Positions 8,322 through 16,779 of a DNA stretch of 64,000 nucleotides are shown piece after piece. Numbering within the stretch: the first letter of the stretch is position 1; the number at the start of each line of letters is the position of its first letter. The stretch comes from Ensifer sp. WSM1721 (GTDB lineage Bacteria; Pseudomonadota; Alphaproteobacteria; Rhizobiales; Rhizobiaceae): contig NZ_CP165783.1 in the NCBI RefSeq assembly GCF_000513895.2, positions 806,001 to 870,000 on the forward strand, given 5' to 3'. The translations under genes and the position numbers were made by a program. The notes under the pieces are model-generated. The model saw nothing but the letters and a program-made list of their open reading frames with translations. It was not told the origin of the DNA and searched no databases.

Positions 8322-8447
8322 CCGGAACCGATCCAGATAGGAGGAACAATATCGAAGACCTGCACGCCGCCGGGCGATCGCCGATGGGGGACGTGGTCCC
8401 CGGGAGCAGTTCATCACCGTTGAACGATACCAAGACAGGTCTATCAT

Positions 8448-9596
8448 ATGAGTATGTCCCCAGTCCCGAACGACGCCACCGCTGTCCGCCCGGAGTTGCA
8501 ACCGCAGGACGCGTCGATTGTGCCGGGCCGCTATTGGCACGCGCTCGCCGACGGGCGCATCCAGTGCGACCTCTGTCCGCGATTTTGCAAATTGCATGAG
8601 GGGCAACAGGGACTCTGCTTCGTCCGTGCCCGCCAGGCCGACCGGATGGTGCTGACGACCTACGGGCGCTCCAGCGGCTTCTGCGTAGATCCGATCGAGA
8701 AAAAGCCGCTCGATCATTTTCTGCCGGGCACCGCAGTCCTGTCTTTCGGCACGGCGGGCTGCAATCTTGCCTGCCGCTTCTGCCAGAATTGGGATATCAG
8801 CAAGTCACGCGCGATCGACACGCTTGCCGATGCCGCTTCCCCCGCGGCGATCGCGCGTGCGGCCGTGGATCTCGGCTGCCGCAGCATTGCCTTCACCTAC
8901 AACGACCCCGTCATTTTCCACGAATACGCCATCGACGTGGCTGATGCCTGCCGGGAACAGGGGATTAAAAGCGTCGCGGTCACGGCCGGCTATGTCTGCC
9001 CGGAGCCCCGCACCGAATTCTATCGCCACATGGATGCGGCCAATGTCGATCTCAAGGCATTCACCGAGCGCTTTTACCAGCGCGTCTGCAGCGGCCATCT
9101 CCAGCCGGTGCTCGACACGCTTGTTTATCTCAAGCGTGAAACCTCCGTTTGGTTCGAGATCACGACATTGCTCATTCCCGGCGAAAACGATTCTGAGGCG
9201 GAGATCGAGTCACTGACGCAATGGATCATGGAAGAACTCGGGCCAGATGTGCCGCTTCACTTCACGGCCTTCCATCCCGACTGGAAGATGATGGACAAGC
9301 CGCCCACCGCGCCCGCTGCGCTGACACGGGCGCGTCGGATCGGTCTCCAAAACGGGCTGCGTTACGTCTACTGCGGTAACGTGCACGATGCCGTCGGCGG
9401 CAGCACCTGGTGCCACGCCTGCGGCGCATGCCTGATCGCCCGCGACTGGTACCGCCTGCTATCTTGGGCGCTCGACGCCGAAGGCCGCTGCCGCCGCTGC
9501 GGCACGCCTTGCTCGGGAGTGTTCGAGCCGCACCCGGGTGACTGGGGCGCCCAGCGCCGGGCGGTGCGCATTGCGCCGATGGCGGCACCGGCTTGA
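8448..9596 (+). CDS. amrS: AmmeMemoRadiSam system radical SAM enzyme
   Basis: A 382-residue radical SAM protein. The cluster-binding CxxxCxxC is at C105, C109 and C112 (CNLACRFC). The N-terminal region has a further cysteine group (CDLCPRFCKLHEGQQGLC, C40-C57), and the C-terminal end has rubredoxin-like knuckles (CHACGAC and CRRCGTPC). This layout matches AmrS, related to pyruvate-formate-lyase activases. The partner AMMECR1 and Memo domains, often encoded beside it, are not in this window. It lies 126 bp after the amidohydrolase gene on the same strand. The reaction is unknown. Confidence 0.87.
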   Translation: MSMSPVPNDATAVRPELQPQDASIVPGRYWHALADGRIQCDLCPRFCKLHEGQQGLCFVRARQADRMVLTTYGRSSGFCVDPIEKKPLDHFLPGTAVLSFGTAGCNLACRFCQNWDISKSRAIDTLADAASPAAIARAAVDLGCRSIAFTYNDPVIFHEYAIDVADACREQGIKSVAVTAGYVCPEPRTEFYRHMDAANVDLKAFTERFYQRVCSGHLQPVLDTLVYLKRETSVWFEITTLLIPGENDSEAEIESLTQWIMEELGPDVPLHFTAFHPDWKMMDKPPTAPAALTRARRIGLQNGLRYVYCGNVHDAVGGSTWCHACGACLIARDWYRLLSWALDAEGRCRRCGTPCSGVFEPHPGDWGAQRRAVRIAPMAAPA

Positions 9597-9761
9597 CCAG
9601 CCGGCTGTGCGAAAAAGGCTGAGGGCCGCGTCAAAGGAGATAGCGGCGATTTCCAGCGAGGATTTCTAAACTCACGGTCTGTGGTCGCCGTAAACTTTCA
9701 GGTATTCTTCGCCGAATGGTTCTCCGGAAGCCGCCTTTTGGCACCGGCGGGGAGGGTCAAT

Positions 9762-10703
9762 ATGCCAATATCGCAAACATACCGGTTCTTCACGCTCGTG
9801 CTTGTTTGGCTGCTGCTGAGCAACGCAACGGCGGCGCAGTCGGGCAACGGGCAGTGGCGTAGCGCAGCGCCGATGCCCTCCGAGCGGTCCGAGGTCGCCG
9901 TCGCCGAGCTGGACGGCAAGATCTATGTGGTCGGGGGCTTCTCCGAGGCCAGTGACCTGGAGATCTACGATCCGCGCGCCGACCGCTGGAGCCGCGGCGC
10001 GCCACCCCCGCAGCCGTTGCATCATGCAGGGACGGTCGGCCTGAACGGTAAGCTCTATGTTATCGGCGGCTATTCAGATGGCTGGACGCCGATGGCATCG
10101 CTCTACGAATATGATCCGGCGCGCAATCGCTGGCGCGGCCTGGCACCTATGCCCACCGCACGAGGTGCACTTGCCGTAGCGGTGCTCGACGGCAAGATCC
10201 ACGTCGTCGGCGGCGCCGGAGACGATCGACGCAATACGCCTGCGCATGAGGTGTACGATCCCGGCAGCAACACTTGGTCGAACCGTGCGGCTCTAGCAAC
10301 CCCGCGCGACCATCTCGCGGTCGCCGTGGTTGGCGGGCGGCTCTATGCGATCGGTGGCCGCATCGACGGCAGCTATGCCCGCAACCTGGCCGCCAACGAG
10401 GTCTATGAATCGGCGAGCGACCGCTGGGAACGCCGCTCCGATTTGCCGACGCCGCGCAGCGGGATCGCTGCAGCGGTCATTGGCGGACGCATCGTTGTGG
10501 TCGGCGGCGAAGCGCCCGAGGGTACCTTCGACACGGTCGAGGCTTACGAACCGGTGAGCGACGACTGGCAGCGTCTTGCACCGATGCCGACGGCGCGGCA
10601 CGGCTTGGGCGCGGCCGTGGTCGATGGCCGGATATTCGTCGTCGGCGGCGGACCGACGCCGGGCGGCTCGGCTTCCCCCGCCAACGAGGTCTTTAGTCCC
10701 TAA
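9762..10703 (+). CDS. Secreted Kelch-repeat beta-propeller protein
   Basis: The start is set at the ATG at 9762, which has GGAGGG 5 bp upstream and begins a clear signal peptide (MPISQTYRFFTLVLVWLLLS, cut near NATAAQS). An in-frame ATG at 9681 would give a non-signal extension and is rejected. The 313-residue product has six Kelch units, each ending in a GK/R-hydrophobic-VxGG signature (GKIYVVGG, GKLYVIGG, GKIHVVGG, GRLYAIGG, GRIVVVGG, GRIFVVGG), so it should fold as one six-bladed propeller in the periplasm or outside the cell. Its binding partner is unknown. Confidence 0.85.
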   Translation: MPISQTYRFFTLVLVWLLLSNATAAQSGNGQWRSAAPMPSERSEVAVAELDGKIYVVGGFSEASDLEIYDPRADRWSRGAPPPQPLHHAGTVGLNGKLYVIGGYSDGWTPMASLYEYDPARNRWRGLAPMPTARGALAVAVLDGKIHVVGGAGDDRRNTPAHEVYDPGSNTWSNRAALATPRDHLAVAVVGGRLYAIGGRIDGSYARNLAANEVYESASDRWERRSDLPTPRSGIAAAVIGGRIVVVGGEAPEGTFDTVEAYEPVSDDWQRLAPMPTARHGLGAAVVDGRIFVVGGGPTPGGSASPANEVFSP

Positions 10704-10760
10704 ACGCGCCGGATTCACGCCGTGCCCTGAAAGGCCCGGTGATAAGCTCGCAGCATTCTC

Positions 10761-11651
10761 TTAGGGGAGTTGCGGGAGTCTCTCTTGCGTTCGCTTGAAG
10801 AAATCCATCATGAGGGTGAGCGCCGGTTCCGCATGCGTCTCAAGCAGGAAGTGCCCACCGTCCAGGATGTGCGCCTCCATGCGTGGGAGGTCCTGCATCC
10901 AAGAGAGCGTTTCGGCGATGTCGAAGAAGGCGTCGTGGCGGCCCCAGACCATCAGCGCTGGCGGCTGCCGCTGCTTGAAATAAGCGCCGATCGCATCGAA
11001 CTGGGCGACGTAATTGCCGTAGTCGGCAAGAAGGGTGCGCTGCATCTCCATGCGGCCGGGCAGGTTCAAAACCCTCCAGTCTTCGACCCAGGGCTCGCCC
11101 TTGATTTTGACGACGACCTCTGCCGGCACGTCCCGCGTGTACTGGTCGCGCGTCCCTTCGAAGGTGAGAAAGGTGGTCGCTCTGGCCTTATTTTCCGGGG
11201 TCGGATCGGACCAGTACGCGAACGTCGCCTCCCACTGCGGCGCAAAGCCAGTGCGATGCGCATTGGCGTTCTGAATGATGAGGCCCGACACCAGCTCGGG
11301 CGATTGCATGGCGATCCGCAATCCGACCGGCGCACCCCAATCGTGCAGATAAATGAAACGTTGACCGATCTCGATATGGCGCAACAGCTCGGTGATGGCG
11401 TTGCTGAGCGCTGCAAACGAAGGCGCGGGAAGAGGATCGGATTCTCCGTATCCGGGCAGGTCGGGCGCGACCACGTAGGCGACGCGCGACAGCGCGGGGA
11501 TCGCGTCACGGAACGTGCGCGATGAACTCGCGTAACCGTGCAGCAGCAATAGCCCGGGGTTCGATGTATCACCCGCTGTGACGTAGGCAAGCTCGGTTCC
11601 ATCGGAGAGACGCATTCGGCGTCGGGCGGTTTTATCATGATGGGTTTGCAT
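10761..11651 (-). CDS. Alpha/beta hydrolase with Asp nucleophile (epoxide hydrolase / haloalkane dehalogenase type)
   Basis: A 296-residue alpha/beta hydrolase. The oxyanion-hole region is LLHGYASSS. The nucleophile elbow reads YLHDWGAPVG, placing Asp104 (not Ser) as nucleophile. D240 (GRHDAFF) and H267 (DGGHFLLETH) complete the triad. An HDWG elbow is typical of haloalkane dehalogenases and epoxide hydrolases, so an ester-type intermediate on Asp is expected. There is no signal peptide. The gene is divergent from the CGNR regulator gene at 11776, with a 30-bp palindrome between, which suggests it is that regulator's target. Confidence 0.82.
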   Translation of the reverse strand: MQTHHDKTARRRMRLSDGTELAYVTAGDTSNPGLLLLHGYASSSRTFRDAIPALSRVAYVVAPDLPGYGESDPLPAPSFAALSNAITELLRHIEIGQRFIYLHDWGAPVGLRIAMQSPELVSGLIIQNANAHRTGFAPQWEATFAYWSDPTPENKARATTFLTFEGTRDQYTRDVPAEVVVKIKGEPWVEDWRVLNLPGRMEMQRTLLADYGNYVAQFDAIGAYFKQRQPPALMVWGRHDAFFDIAETLSWMQDLPRMEAHILDGGHFLLETHAEPALTLMMDFFKRTQERLPQLP

Positions 11652-11698
11652 ACCTGACTCCTGGATTTGTCGTCAGCGATGAAACCTGATATTTAGAC

Positions 11699-11728
11699 TT
11701 ATGCGGTTACAGCGCTGTAACCGCATAA
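11699..11728. promoter_or_regulatory. Perfect 30-bp palindrome, candidate CGNR-regulator operator
   Basis: The half-site TTATGCGGTTACAGC is followed directly by its exact reverse complement with no spacer, giving 30 bp of perfect dyad symmetry. It lies 48 bp upstream of the hydrolase start and 47 bp upstream of the CGNR start, so it is centred in the divergent promoter region. A further half-site (GGTTAC) occurs at 11741-11746. No T-tract follows, so it is an operator rather than a terminator. Confidence 0.7.
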
Positions 11729-11775
11729 CGCGCTAAAAAAGGTTACGTTCCCTGTCGAGCGATCACACGGCCTGG

Positions 11776-12348
11776 GTGCCGGAGCACTTCATAGGCGGTC
11801 ATCCCGCCCTGGACCTTTCGAACGCTGTGTATGACCGGCGAGCCCCACCGCCGGACAATGAGCTTTTTAAGTCCCCCCGGGACGTCGGGACGTGGCTCCT
11901 CGCTGCAGGGTTGGCAGACGAACGTGGAGCAGAAGCGGTCGCCGAGATACGCGATAGGCACTTCCTCATCGGAGTTCGTGTGATACGGGACTCGTCATAC
12001 GAGGTCTTCGATGCGATCGCCTCAGACGTGGAGATCCCGTCGCAACCGCTTGGCCTTCTATTCTCACGCGCAGCACGCGGGTTGGGAGCCCAGCCAGTCG
12101 GGTGGAATGCGACAAGGCTCGATCTCACGTCCAATCAATGGCGAGACCCAACCCTTGTGACCGCATTCCTCGCCCATCTGTCGATCGAGGCATTCTTTAC
12201 GCTGCCTCGTACAAGGCTGCATGCCTGCCCACGATGTGGGTGGCTGTTCATAGACACGTCGCGAGGCGGGAAGCGCCGCTGGTGCAACATGCGGATTTGC
12301 GGGAATCGCGAAAAGATATCCCGCCATAGGGGCCATATGGGAACTTAA
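11776..12348 (+). CDS. CGNR zinc-finger transcriptional regulator (ABATE/zf-CGNR)
   Basis: A 190-residue protein that opens with the family's typical FIGGHPALDLSNAV and ends with a CPRCGWLFIDTSRGGKRRWC...CGNR zinc-finger stretch (about residues 148-175). The GTG at 11776 is used because it leaves the usual short N-terminus before GGHPALD; a CTG at 11752 is possible. The N-terminal ABATE-like domain is thought to sense a small molecule and the zinc finger to bind DNA. It is divergent from the Asp-nucleophile hydrolase and shares the palindrome at 11699-11728. Confidence 0.85.
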   Translation: MPEHFIGGHPALDLSNAVYDRRAPPPDNELFKSPRDVGTWLLAAGLADERGAEAVAEIRDRHFLIGVRVIRDSSYEVFDAIASDVEIPSQPLGLLFSRAARGLGAQPVGWNATRLDLTSNQWRDPTLVTAFLAHLSIEAFFTLPRTRLHACPRCGWLFIDTSRGGKRRWCNMRICGNREKISRHRGHMGT

Positions 12349-12537
12349 TCGGCAGCGGTGTGTCAAAACGAACCCGCGGGAAATGGTTTCAGCCGCGATA
12401 GAGCCAGAGCAAGTCAGCGGACGTGTCTTCCAGTCCTTAATTCCCGCACTGACTTACCCATTTTAAGTCCCCTTTTGGGCTGCTTCATTTTAGTTTTGGC
12501 GCATCAGCTTAGCCTAAAGAGCGCAGCGCTCCCGAGG

Positions 12538-13383
12538 CTAAAGTCTGCCGAGGATGTAGTAGCCAGTCTTGCGTCGGGCGTCGTTCCAGCACATGAGCCA
12601 GAACCGCCAGCGTGCATACCACGACATCGGCGGCAGCTTATGCCGCAGGCGATAACAGCCCATGGTGTAGATCCAGCGCTGCTGGAGCTTGTCACGCAGG
12701 GTTTTGGCGCCGTAGATCTTCTCGGAACCAGATCCGACGAAGAAATGGTAGGCGGGCCCCTCGACATAGGTGGCAAGGTCGCGAATCACGAACTCGGCGA
12801 TCGTGTAGGATGCGGCGCACCATGCGCGTCCCAGTTCCGGCCAGCGCCTCAGAAGGATTTCCGTCGCGCCGTCGGAACGGAAAACGCCATAGAGCCACTC
12901 GGCGGGAAACGTCAGGTTCCGCGGTAGCTGCCCGATCGCTATCTTCTTCGCAAAATCAAAGATATTGCTGTTCGGTATCATGAGCCGGACACGGTCCCCG
13001 TCGATCCGCTCCGTCGCGCCGGCCGCGAGCAGTTTCGAGGGCTGTGCCTCGAGCGCAGCAAGAAGCTTCGAGAGGTAGTCCGGCGAGGACAGGTCGTCGC
13101 ACGCGCGCAGGCAGAAATACTCTCCTCGTTCGCTCGCGAGCGTGATCGCATTTGCGAAATTGTCGAGTGCGTTCAAATGCCTGCTGTTCTCGACAATCTC
13201 GAACCTCGGATCCTTCCGACAGAAGGCCCGGGCCACTTCGAGAGTGTTGTCGGTCGATTTGTTCTCGACGATGATTGCCCGAAAATCCTTAAAGTCCTGA
13301 TCCGCAATGCATTGCAGGCTCTGCTCGAGCGTCCGTGCGCCGTTGTAGACTGGAAAGGCCACGACCAGTTTGCTTTTCCTCAT
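12538..13383 (-). CDS. Family 2 glycosyltransferase
   Basis: From the ATG at 13383 (GGGAG about 10 bp upstream) the product is about 281 residues. An in-frame start at 13431 adds 16 residues with no family resemblance. The GT-A fold begins with VVAFPVYNGARTLEQSL, continues IIVENKSTDNTLEVAR, and has an acidic CLRACDDLSSPDYLSKL segment at the place of the DxD. It is probably cytosolic and membrane-associated. It sits in a leftward cluster with another glycosyltransferase and a sulfotransferase, so it likely acts on a surface polysaccharide. The donor and acceptor are unknown. Confidence 0.82.
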   Translation of the reverse strand: MRKSKLVVAFPVYNGARTLEQSLQCIADQDFKDFRAIIVENKSTDNTLEVARAFCRKDPRFEIVENSRHLNALDNFANAITLASERGEYFCLRACDDLSSPDYLSKLLAALEAQPSKLLAAGATERIDGDRVRLMIPNSNIFDFAKKIAIGQLPRNLTFPAEWLYGVFRSDGATEILLRRWPELGRAWCAASYTIAEFVIRDLATYVEGPAYHFFVGSGSEKIYGAKTLRDKLQQRWIYTMGCYRLRHKLPPMSWYARWRFWLMCWNDARRKTGYYILGRL

Positions 13384-13443
13384 TGCTGCCTGTCTCCCGG
13401 TCGCATGTTGGCGTCTCTCGCTCGATTGCACCGCATGCCGCGA

Positions 13444-14514
13444 CTAACGGGCCTCGGATGCGAAAGCAATGGGTGCGATGAAGCCCAGTTGCAGCAACTG
13501 TCGCGACCCTGAAAATCGGATGGAATGCTCGTTGGTAAAATCGAATTCGCCGGTTTCCTGGAGATTTTCGAGCATCTTGCGATAGGCTGCAGCCCCGTCG
13601 AAATACTGCCCGTCGGCGACCGCGAGTTCGATCTTCTCCTTGTAATCCGAGAAGAACTTGAAGTGCAGCAATGCTCCGGAAACGGGGAGAAAATTGCGCT
13701 CACAAGGCAGTGGCTGGTGGATGCTCACGCTCAGACTGCAGTCCTTGTCCCAAAAGATCACCGGATATTTAATGAGTTCCAGTACCTGCGCGAACTTGCG
13801 CTTCCGCGGCCCGCCCGTAATGCTTATCGCGCGTTTCGTGTATGTAATTTCGTATCCGGAACCGTCGAAGTGATCGGCAAGTTCCCACGGCATGCGCTGG
13901 TCATTGCTGCCCAAAATGGCCGAGCCAAGCGGTCCGATTGGATACATGTCGAGCATCGGAGCGGCCAGTCGCTTTTCGCCCTTGCTCTCGATAGCCCGAA
14001 TAAGGTCGCTGAGCGGCCGATATTCGCAGTCCTGATAGATCAGAAACTCGTCCGAATCGACGTTGAGATACCACCGCTCGGTACCATAACGCTCGAACAG
14101 CGCTTCGCGCCACTCGCGGCCCCGGCGAGCATCGCGATATCGCAGTGGCGAAGTCCACACATCGACGTCCGGTTGCTCGAGGAGATACTCGCGCGTGCCG
14201 TCAGCCGATACGTCGTCGACGCAAATGAAGCGGGTTACACCAAGTTTCCTGTAATGCGCCAGGAAGGACGGCAGGAGCTTTCGGTCGTTGCGCGTGTTGA
14301 ACACGAGCGGGAGATCTTCCCGGCCGAGCGTCCGTGCGCCGCCTTCGGTGAGGCATGACATTTCAATCGCGCGGCTCCGTTTGCGAATGCGCGCCTGCAA
14401 TTTATGGGTCTCGTATCGGGTCAGCAGTCGATCGAGAAAGCTTCTGCGGATCCGCCTGCTCTCAATTTCCGAAAGACGAAAAGGGTAGTGCAGGTCTTTC
14501 AAAATCCGCTCCAA
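13444..14514 (-). CDS. Glycosyltransferase family 2-like protein (Glyco_tranf_2_4 type)
   Basis: A 356-residue protein. After about 60 basic residues the core reads LPLVFNTRNDRKLLPSFLAHYRKLGVTRFICVDDVSADGTREYLLEQPDVDVW, followed by the metal-binding NVDSDEFLIY (about residues 150-159), as in the DUF-type GT2 enzymes. The start is uncertain: a TTG at 14514 with a weak GGTGG gives the full length, and no ATG occurs before residue 52. It lies 60 bp upstream of the other glycosyltransferase gene on the same strand. It probably helps build or decorate LPS or exopolysaccharide. Confidence 0.75.
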   Translation of the reverse strand: MERILKDLHYPFRLSEIESRRIRRSFLDRLLTRYETHKLQARIRKRSRAIEMSCLTEGGARTLGREDLPLVFNTRNDRKLLPSFLAHYRKLGVTRFICVDDVSADGTREYLLEQPDVDVWTSPLRYRDARRGREWREALFERYGTERWYLNVDSDEFLIYQDCEYRPLSDLIRAIESKGEKRLAAPMLDMYPIGPLGSAILGSNDQRMPWELADHFDGSGYEITYTKRAISITGGPRKRKFAQVLELIKYPVIFWDKDCSLSVSIHQPLPCERNFLPVSGALLHFKFFSDYKEKIELAVADGQYFDGAAAYRKMLENLQETGEFDFTNEHSIRFSGSRQLLQLGFIAPIAFASEAR

Positions 14515-14614
14515 TCGGCCACCGCGACAGTGCGTTTATCGGCATCATCCCGAGAATTCAACTCCGGAAAACGGCGCTCCGGACATCGTTTGTCCCGCTG
14601 CATGCCTGCCGCCA

Positions 14615-14714
14615 TTCTAGACGGATCGACCTAAAATCATGAACGTGATCGATTCTAATAAGTTAGCGCGGGATGCGGGCGGAAAACCGCGCACACTTTT
14701 CCTCAGCCCGCGCT
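14615..14714 (-). repeat. Short intergenic palindromic repeat, copy A (RIME-like)
   Basis: This stretch of about 100 bp, read on the minus strand, starts TGAGGAAAAGTGTGCGCGG and contains CGGTTTTCCGCCCGCAT, TAACTTATTAGAATCGATC and ACGTTCATGATTTTAGG. It matches copy B (18113-18213) at roughly 85 percent by eye, in opposite orientation. The GGTTTTCCGCCCGC core is a motif often seen in rhizobial intergenic repeats. It lies between the second glycosyltransferase start and the sulfotransferase stop. Confidence 0.75.
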
Positions 14715-15483
14715 AGAAAGCGAACGGATATCGCGGCTGGAGGCTTCGGGTGGCGAGCTTGAAAAAGTTCTTGATCTTTCCCGGTATATGTTCGCGACGA
14801 TCATAGGCCTCGAGCAGGTCCGCCGATCTGCGGTCCTCGTTGAAACGGGCGATCCATCTTTCTGTCAATTCATCACGCTGGACGGCCAAGGAGGTTTGCG
14901 GTTCCGCGGGCAGGGATACCTGCAGATGTTCTGCTATGTGCCTGACGAAGGATGACGGGTCTGGAACGATATCCTCATAGACGAATTCGGTGAACGTCAC
15001 TCCGGTGAGTTCCAAATAACTCTGCCAGAAAATGTAGCTGTCGCGAATGTAGAAGAAACATCGCGCAATTTCTTCGAAGTCGTAGGCCGGCTCTATCTTG
15101 CATTCGATATGGGCGGCAAAACTGCGTGTTTGTCTTGCCCGTGCGTAGGAGACCGCTTGCCTCAGCGTATCGCTGCGTCGCAGGAAGACGATCGCGACGT
15201 CATGCACGGAAAGACAATGCTGGATAAAGTCCATTCCGTAGATTTCACGCGTCTGGAAGAGGTGGTTCGGAAATATCTTCAAGCCGAAGTTTCCGTTTGG
15301 AGTGGAGCTCTTTTTGATGATTTCTGCGAAGAATGCGTCCCATGACATGGCGCTGGTATCGAGGCGGTGAATCTTGGGGGACAGCCATTCACTCGACTGT
15401 CCCATGTTCCCCGAATGATTGATAAGCGAACCCAACCAGTTCGAACCGCTTCTCGCTTCTGTCAGAAGTAAATAGCCGCGCAT
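14713..15483 (-). CDS. Stf0-type sulfotransferase
   Basis: A 256-residue cytosolic sulfotransferase. The N-terminus GYLLLTEARSGSNWLGSLINHSG is the PAPS-binding loop of the Stf0 (trehalose 2-sulfotransferase-like) family. GLKIFPNHLF and VFLRRSDTLRQAVSYARARQTRSF fit the second PAPS motif. It would transfer sulfate from PAPS to a sugar hydroxyl. Neighbouring glycosyltransferases suggest a surface polysaccharide or glycolipid as acceptor, in line with sulfated LPS of sinorhizobia. It is flanked by repeat copy A, and only 91 bp separate it from the CaiB gene. Confidence 0.85.
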   Translation of the reverse strand: MRGYLLLTEARSGSNWLGSLINHSGNMGQSSEWLSPKIHRLDTSAMSWDAFFAEIIKKSSTPNGNFGLKIFPNHLFQTREIYGMDFIQHCLSVHDVAIVFLRRSDTLRQAVSYARARQTRSFAAHIECKIEPAYDFEEIARCFFYIRDSYIFWQSYLELTGVTFTEFVYEDIVPDPSSFVRHIAEHLQVSLPAEPQTSLAVQRDELTERWIARFNEDRRSADLLEAYDRREHIPGKIKNFFKLATRSLQPRYPFAF

Positions 15484-15574
15484 AGATTCTCCGCTCGATC
15501 TGCCCCTGCCCAGCCGAACGGTTCGTTAGATTTGAATGTAGGCCTTTTTTAGCACAACGTGATAGACCGGGCGC

Positions 15575-16768
15575 CTACCTCTGCTCCTTGGTCGCGGAAG
15601 CCGTCATGCCAATTTCCTCTAGCACTTCGGCGCTGTGTTCGCCGAGGCGGGGCACGCCGCGTTCGAGCGCCAGGGAAGCTCCGGAGAATCGGATCGGTGT
15701 CCTCACGCCGGGCGATGTGCCGTTTGCTGCGCCCGTATGGGGTGTATCCACCCGCATCTGCCGATGCATCATCTGCGGATCGGCGAAGACGTCGCCGACG
15801 GTGTTGATCGGCCCGCCCGGCACGCCGGCCGCCTCGAGTTTCGCGAGCAGCGCATCCCGCTCGAACTTGACGGTTTCCGCGGCGAGTTCTGGGGTCAAGT
15901 TGTCGCGGTACTGAACGCGGCCGGCATTTGTCCGGTAGCGCTCGTCGGCGGCAAGGTCGGGCCGTCCGAGGACGTCACAGAATTTGACGAACTGCCGGTC
16001 ATTGCCGACGGCGACGATCAGGTGACCGTCGGAAGTCGGAAACACCTGGTAGGGTGCGATATTCGGATGGGCATTGCCGAGCCGTCGCGGCGCCTTGCCC
16101 GAGACGAGGAAGTTCAGCGCCTGGTTAGCGAGCACGCCGGTCATGCAATCGAAGAGCGCCATGTCGATCTGCTGTCCCCCACCGGTGCGTTCCCGCTGCG
16201 CCAACGCGGCCTGCACGGCGATCACGCCATAGAGCCCGGTGAAGATATCGGCAAAGGCGACGCCAATCTTCTGTGGCTCGCGATCCGGCTCACCCGTCAG
16301 GTCCATGATCCCGCTCATGCCCTGGATGATGTAATCGTAGCCTGGGCGGTGGGCATAGGGCCCGTCCTGACCAAAGCCGGTCACCGAACAATAGATGAGC
16401 CGCGGATTGATCTTCTTCAGGCTCTCGTAGTCGAGCCCGTATTTGGCGAGACCGCCGACCTTGAAATTTTCGAGCAGCACGTCGGATTGCGCCGCAAGCC
16501 GCCGCACGGCCTCCTGCCCCTCCGCCGTCGTGAAGTCGAGAACGACCGAGCGTTTGCCGCGATTGCAGGCGTGAAAATAGGCGGCATCGAGCTTCTCGCC
16601 GGCCTCGCCTTCCACGAAGGGCGGCCCCCAGCTGCGGGTGTCGTCGCCGGCCGCGCTCTCGACCTTGATGACGTCGGCGCCGAGATCGGCGAGCGTCTGG
16701 CCGATCCAGGGACCGGCGAGAATGCGTGCGAGTTCGAGGACGCGGATACCCTTGAGCGGAGCTTCCAT
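15575..16768 (-). CDS. CaiB/BaiF family CoA-transferase, probably glutarate CoA-transferase
   Basis: A 397-residue class III CoA-transferase. GIRVLELARILAGPWIGQTLADLGADVIKVE marks the N-terminus, and D171 in GEPDREPQKIGVAFADIFTGLYG-type context is near the catalytic aspartate. It starts 11 bp after the glutaryl-CoA dehydrogenase stop, so the two form an operon. In pseudomonads (GcdG) and humans (SUGCT), enzymes of this family move CoA from succinyl-CoA to glutarate, and the dehydrogenase then uses the product. That role is inferred from the pairing; other dicarboxylate acceptors are possible. Confidence 0.85.
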   Translation of the reverse strand: MEAPLKGIRVLELARILAGPWIGQTLADLGADVIKVESAAGDDTRSWGPPFVEGEAGEKLDAAYFHACNRGKRSVVLDFTTAEGQEAVRRLAAQSDVLLENFKVGGLAKYGLDYESLKKINPRLIYCSVTGFGQDGPYAHRPGYDYIIQGMSGIMDLTGEPDREPQKIGVAFADIFTGLYGVIAVQAALAQRERTGGGQQIDMALFDCMTGVLANQALNFLVSGKAPRRLGNAHPNIAPYQVFPTSDGHLIVAVGNDRQFVKFCDVLGRPDLAADERYRTNAGRVQYRDNLTPELAAETVKFERDALLAKLEAAGVPGGPINTVGDVFADPQMMHRQMRVDTPHTGAANGTSPGVRTPIRFSGASLALERGVPRLGEHSAEVLEEIGMTASATKEQR

Positions 16769-16779
16769 GACTGTGCCGC

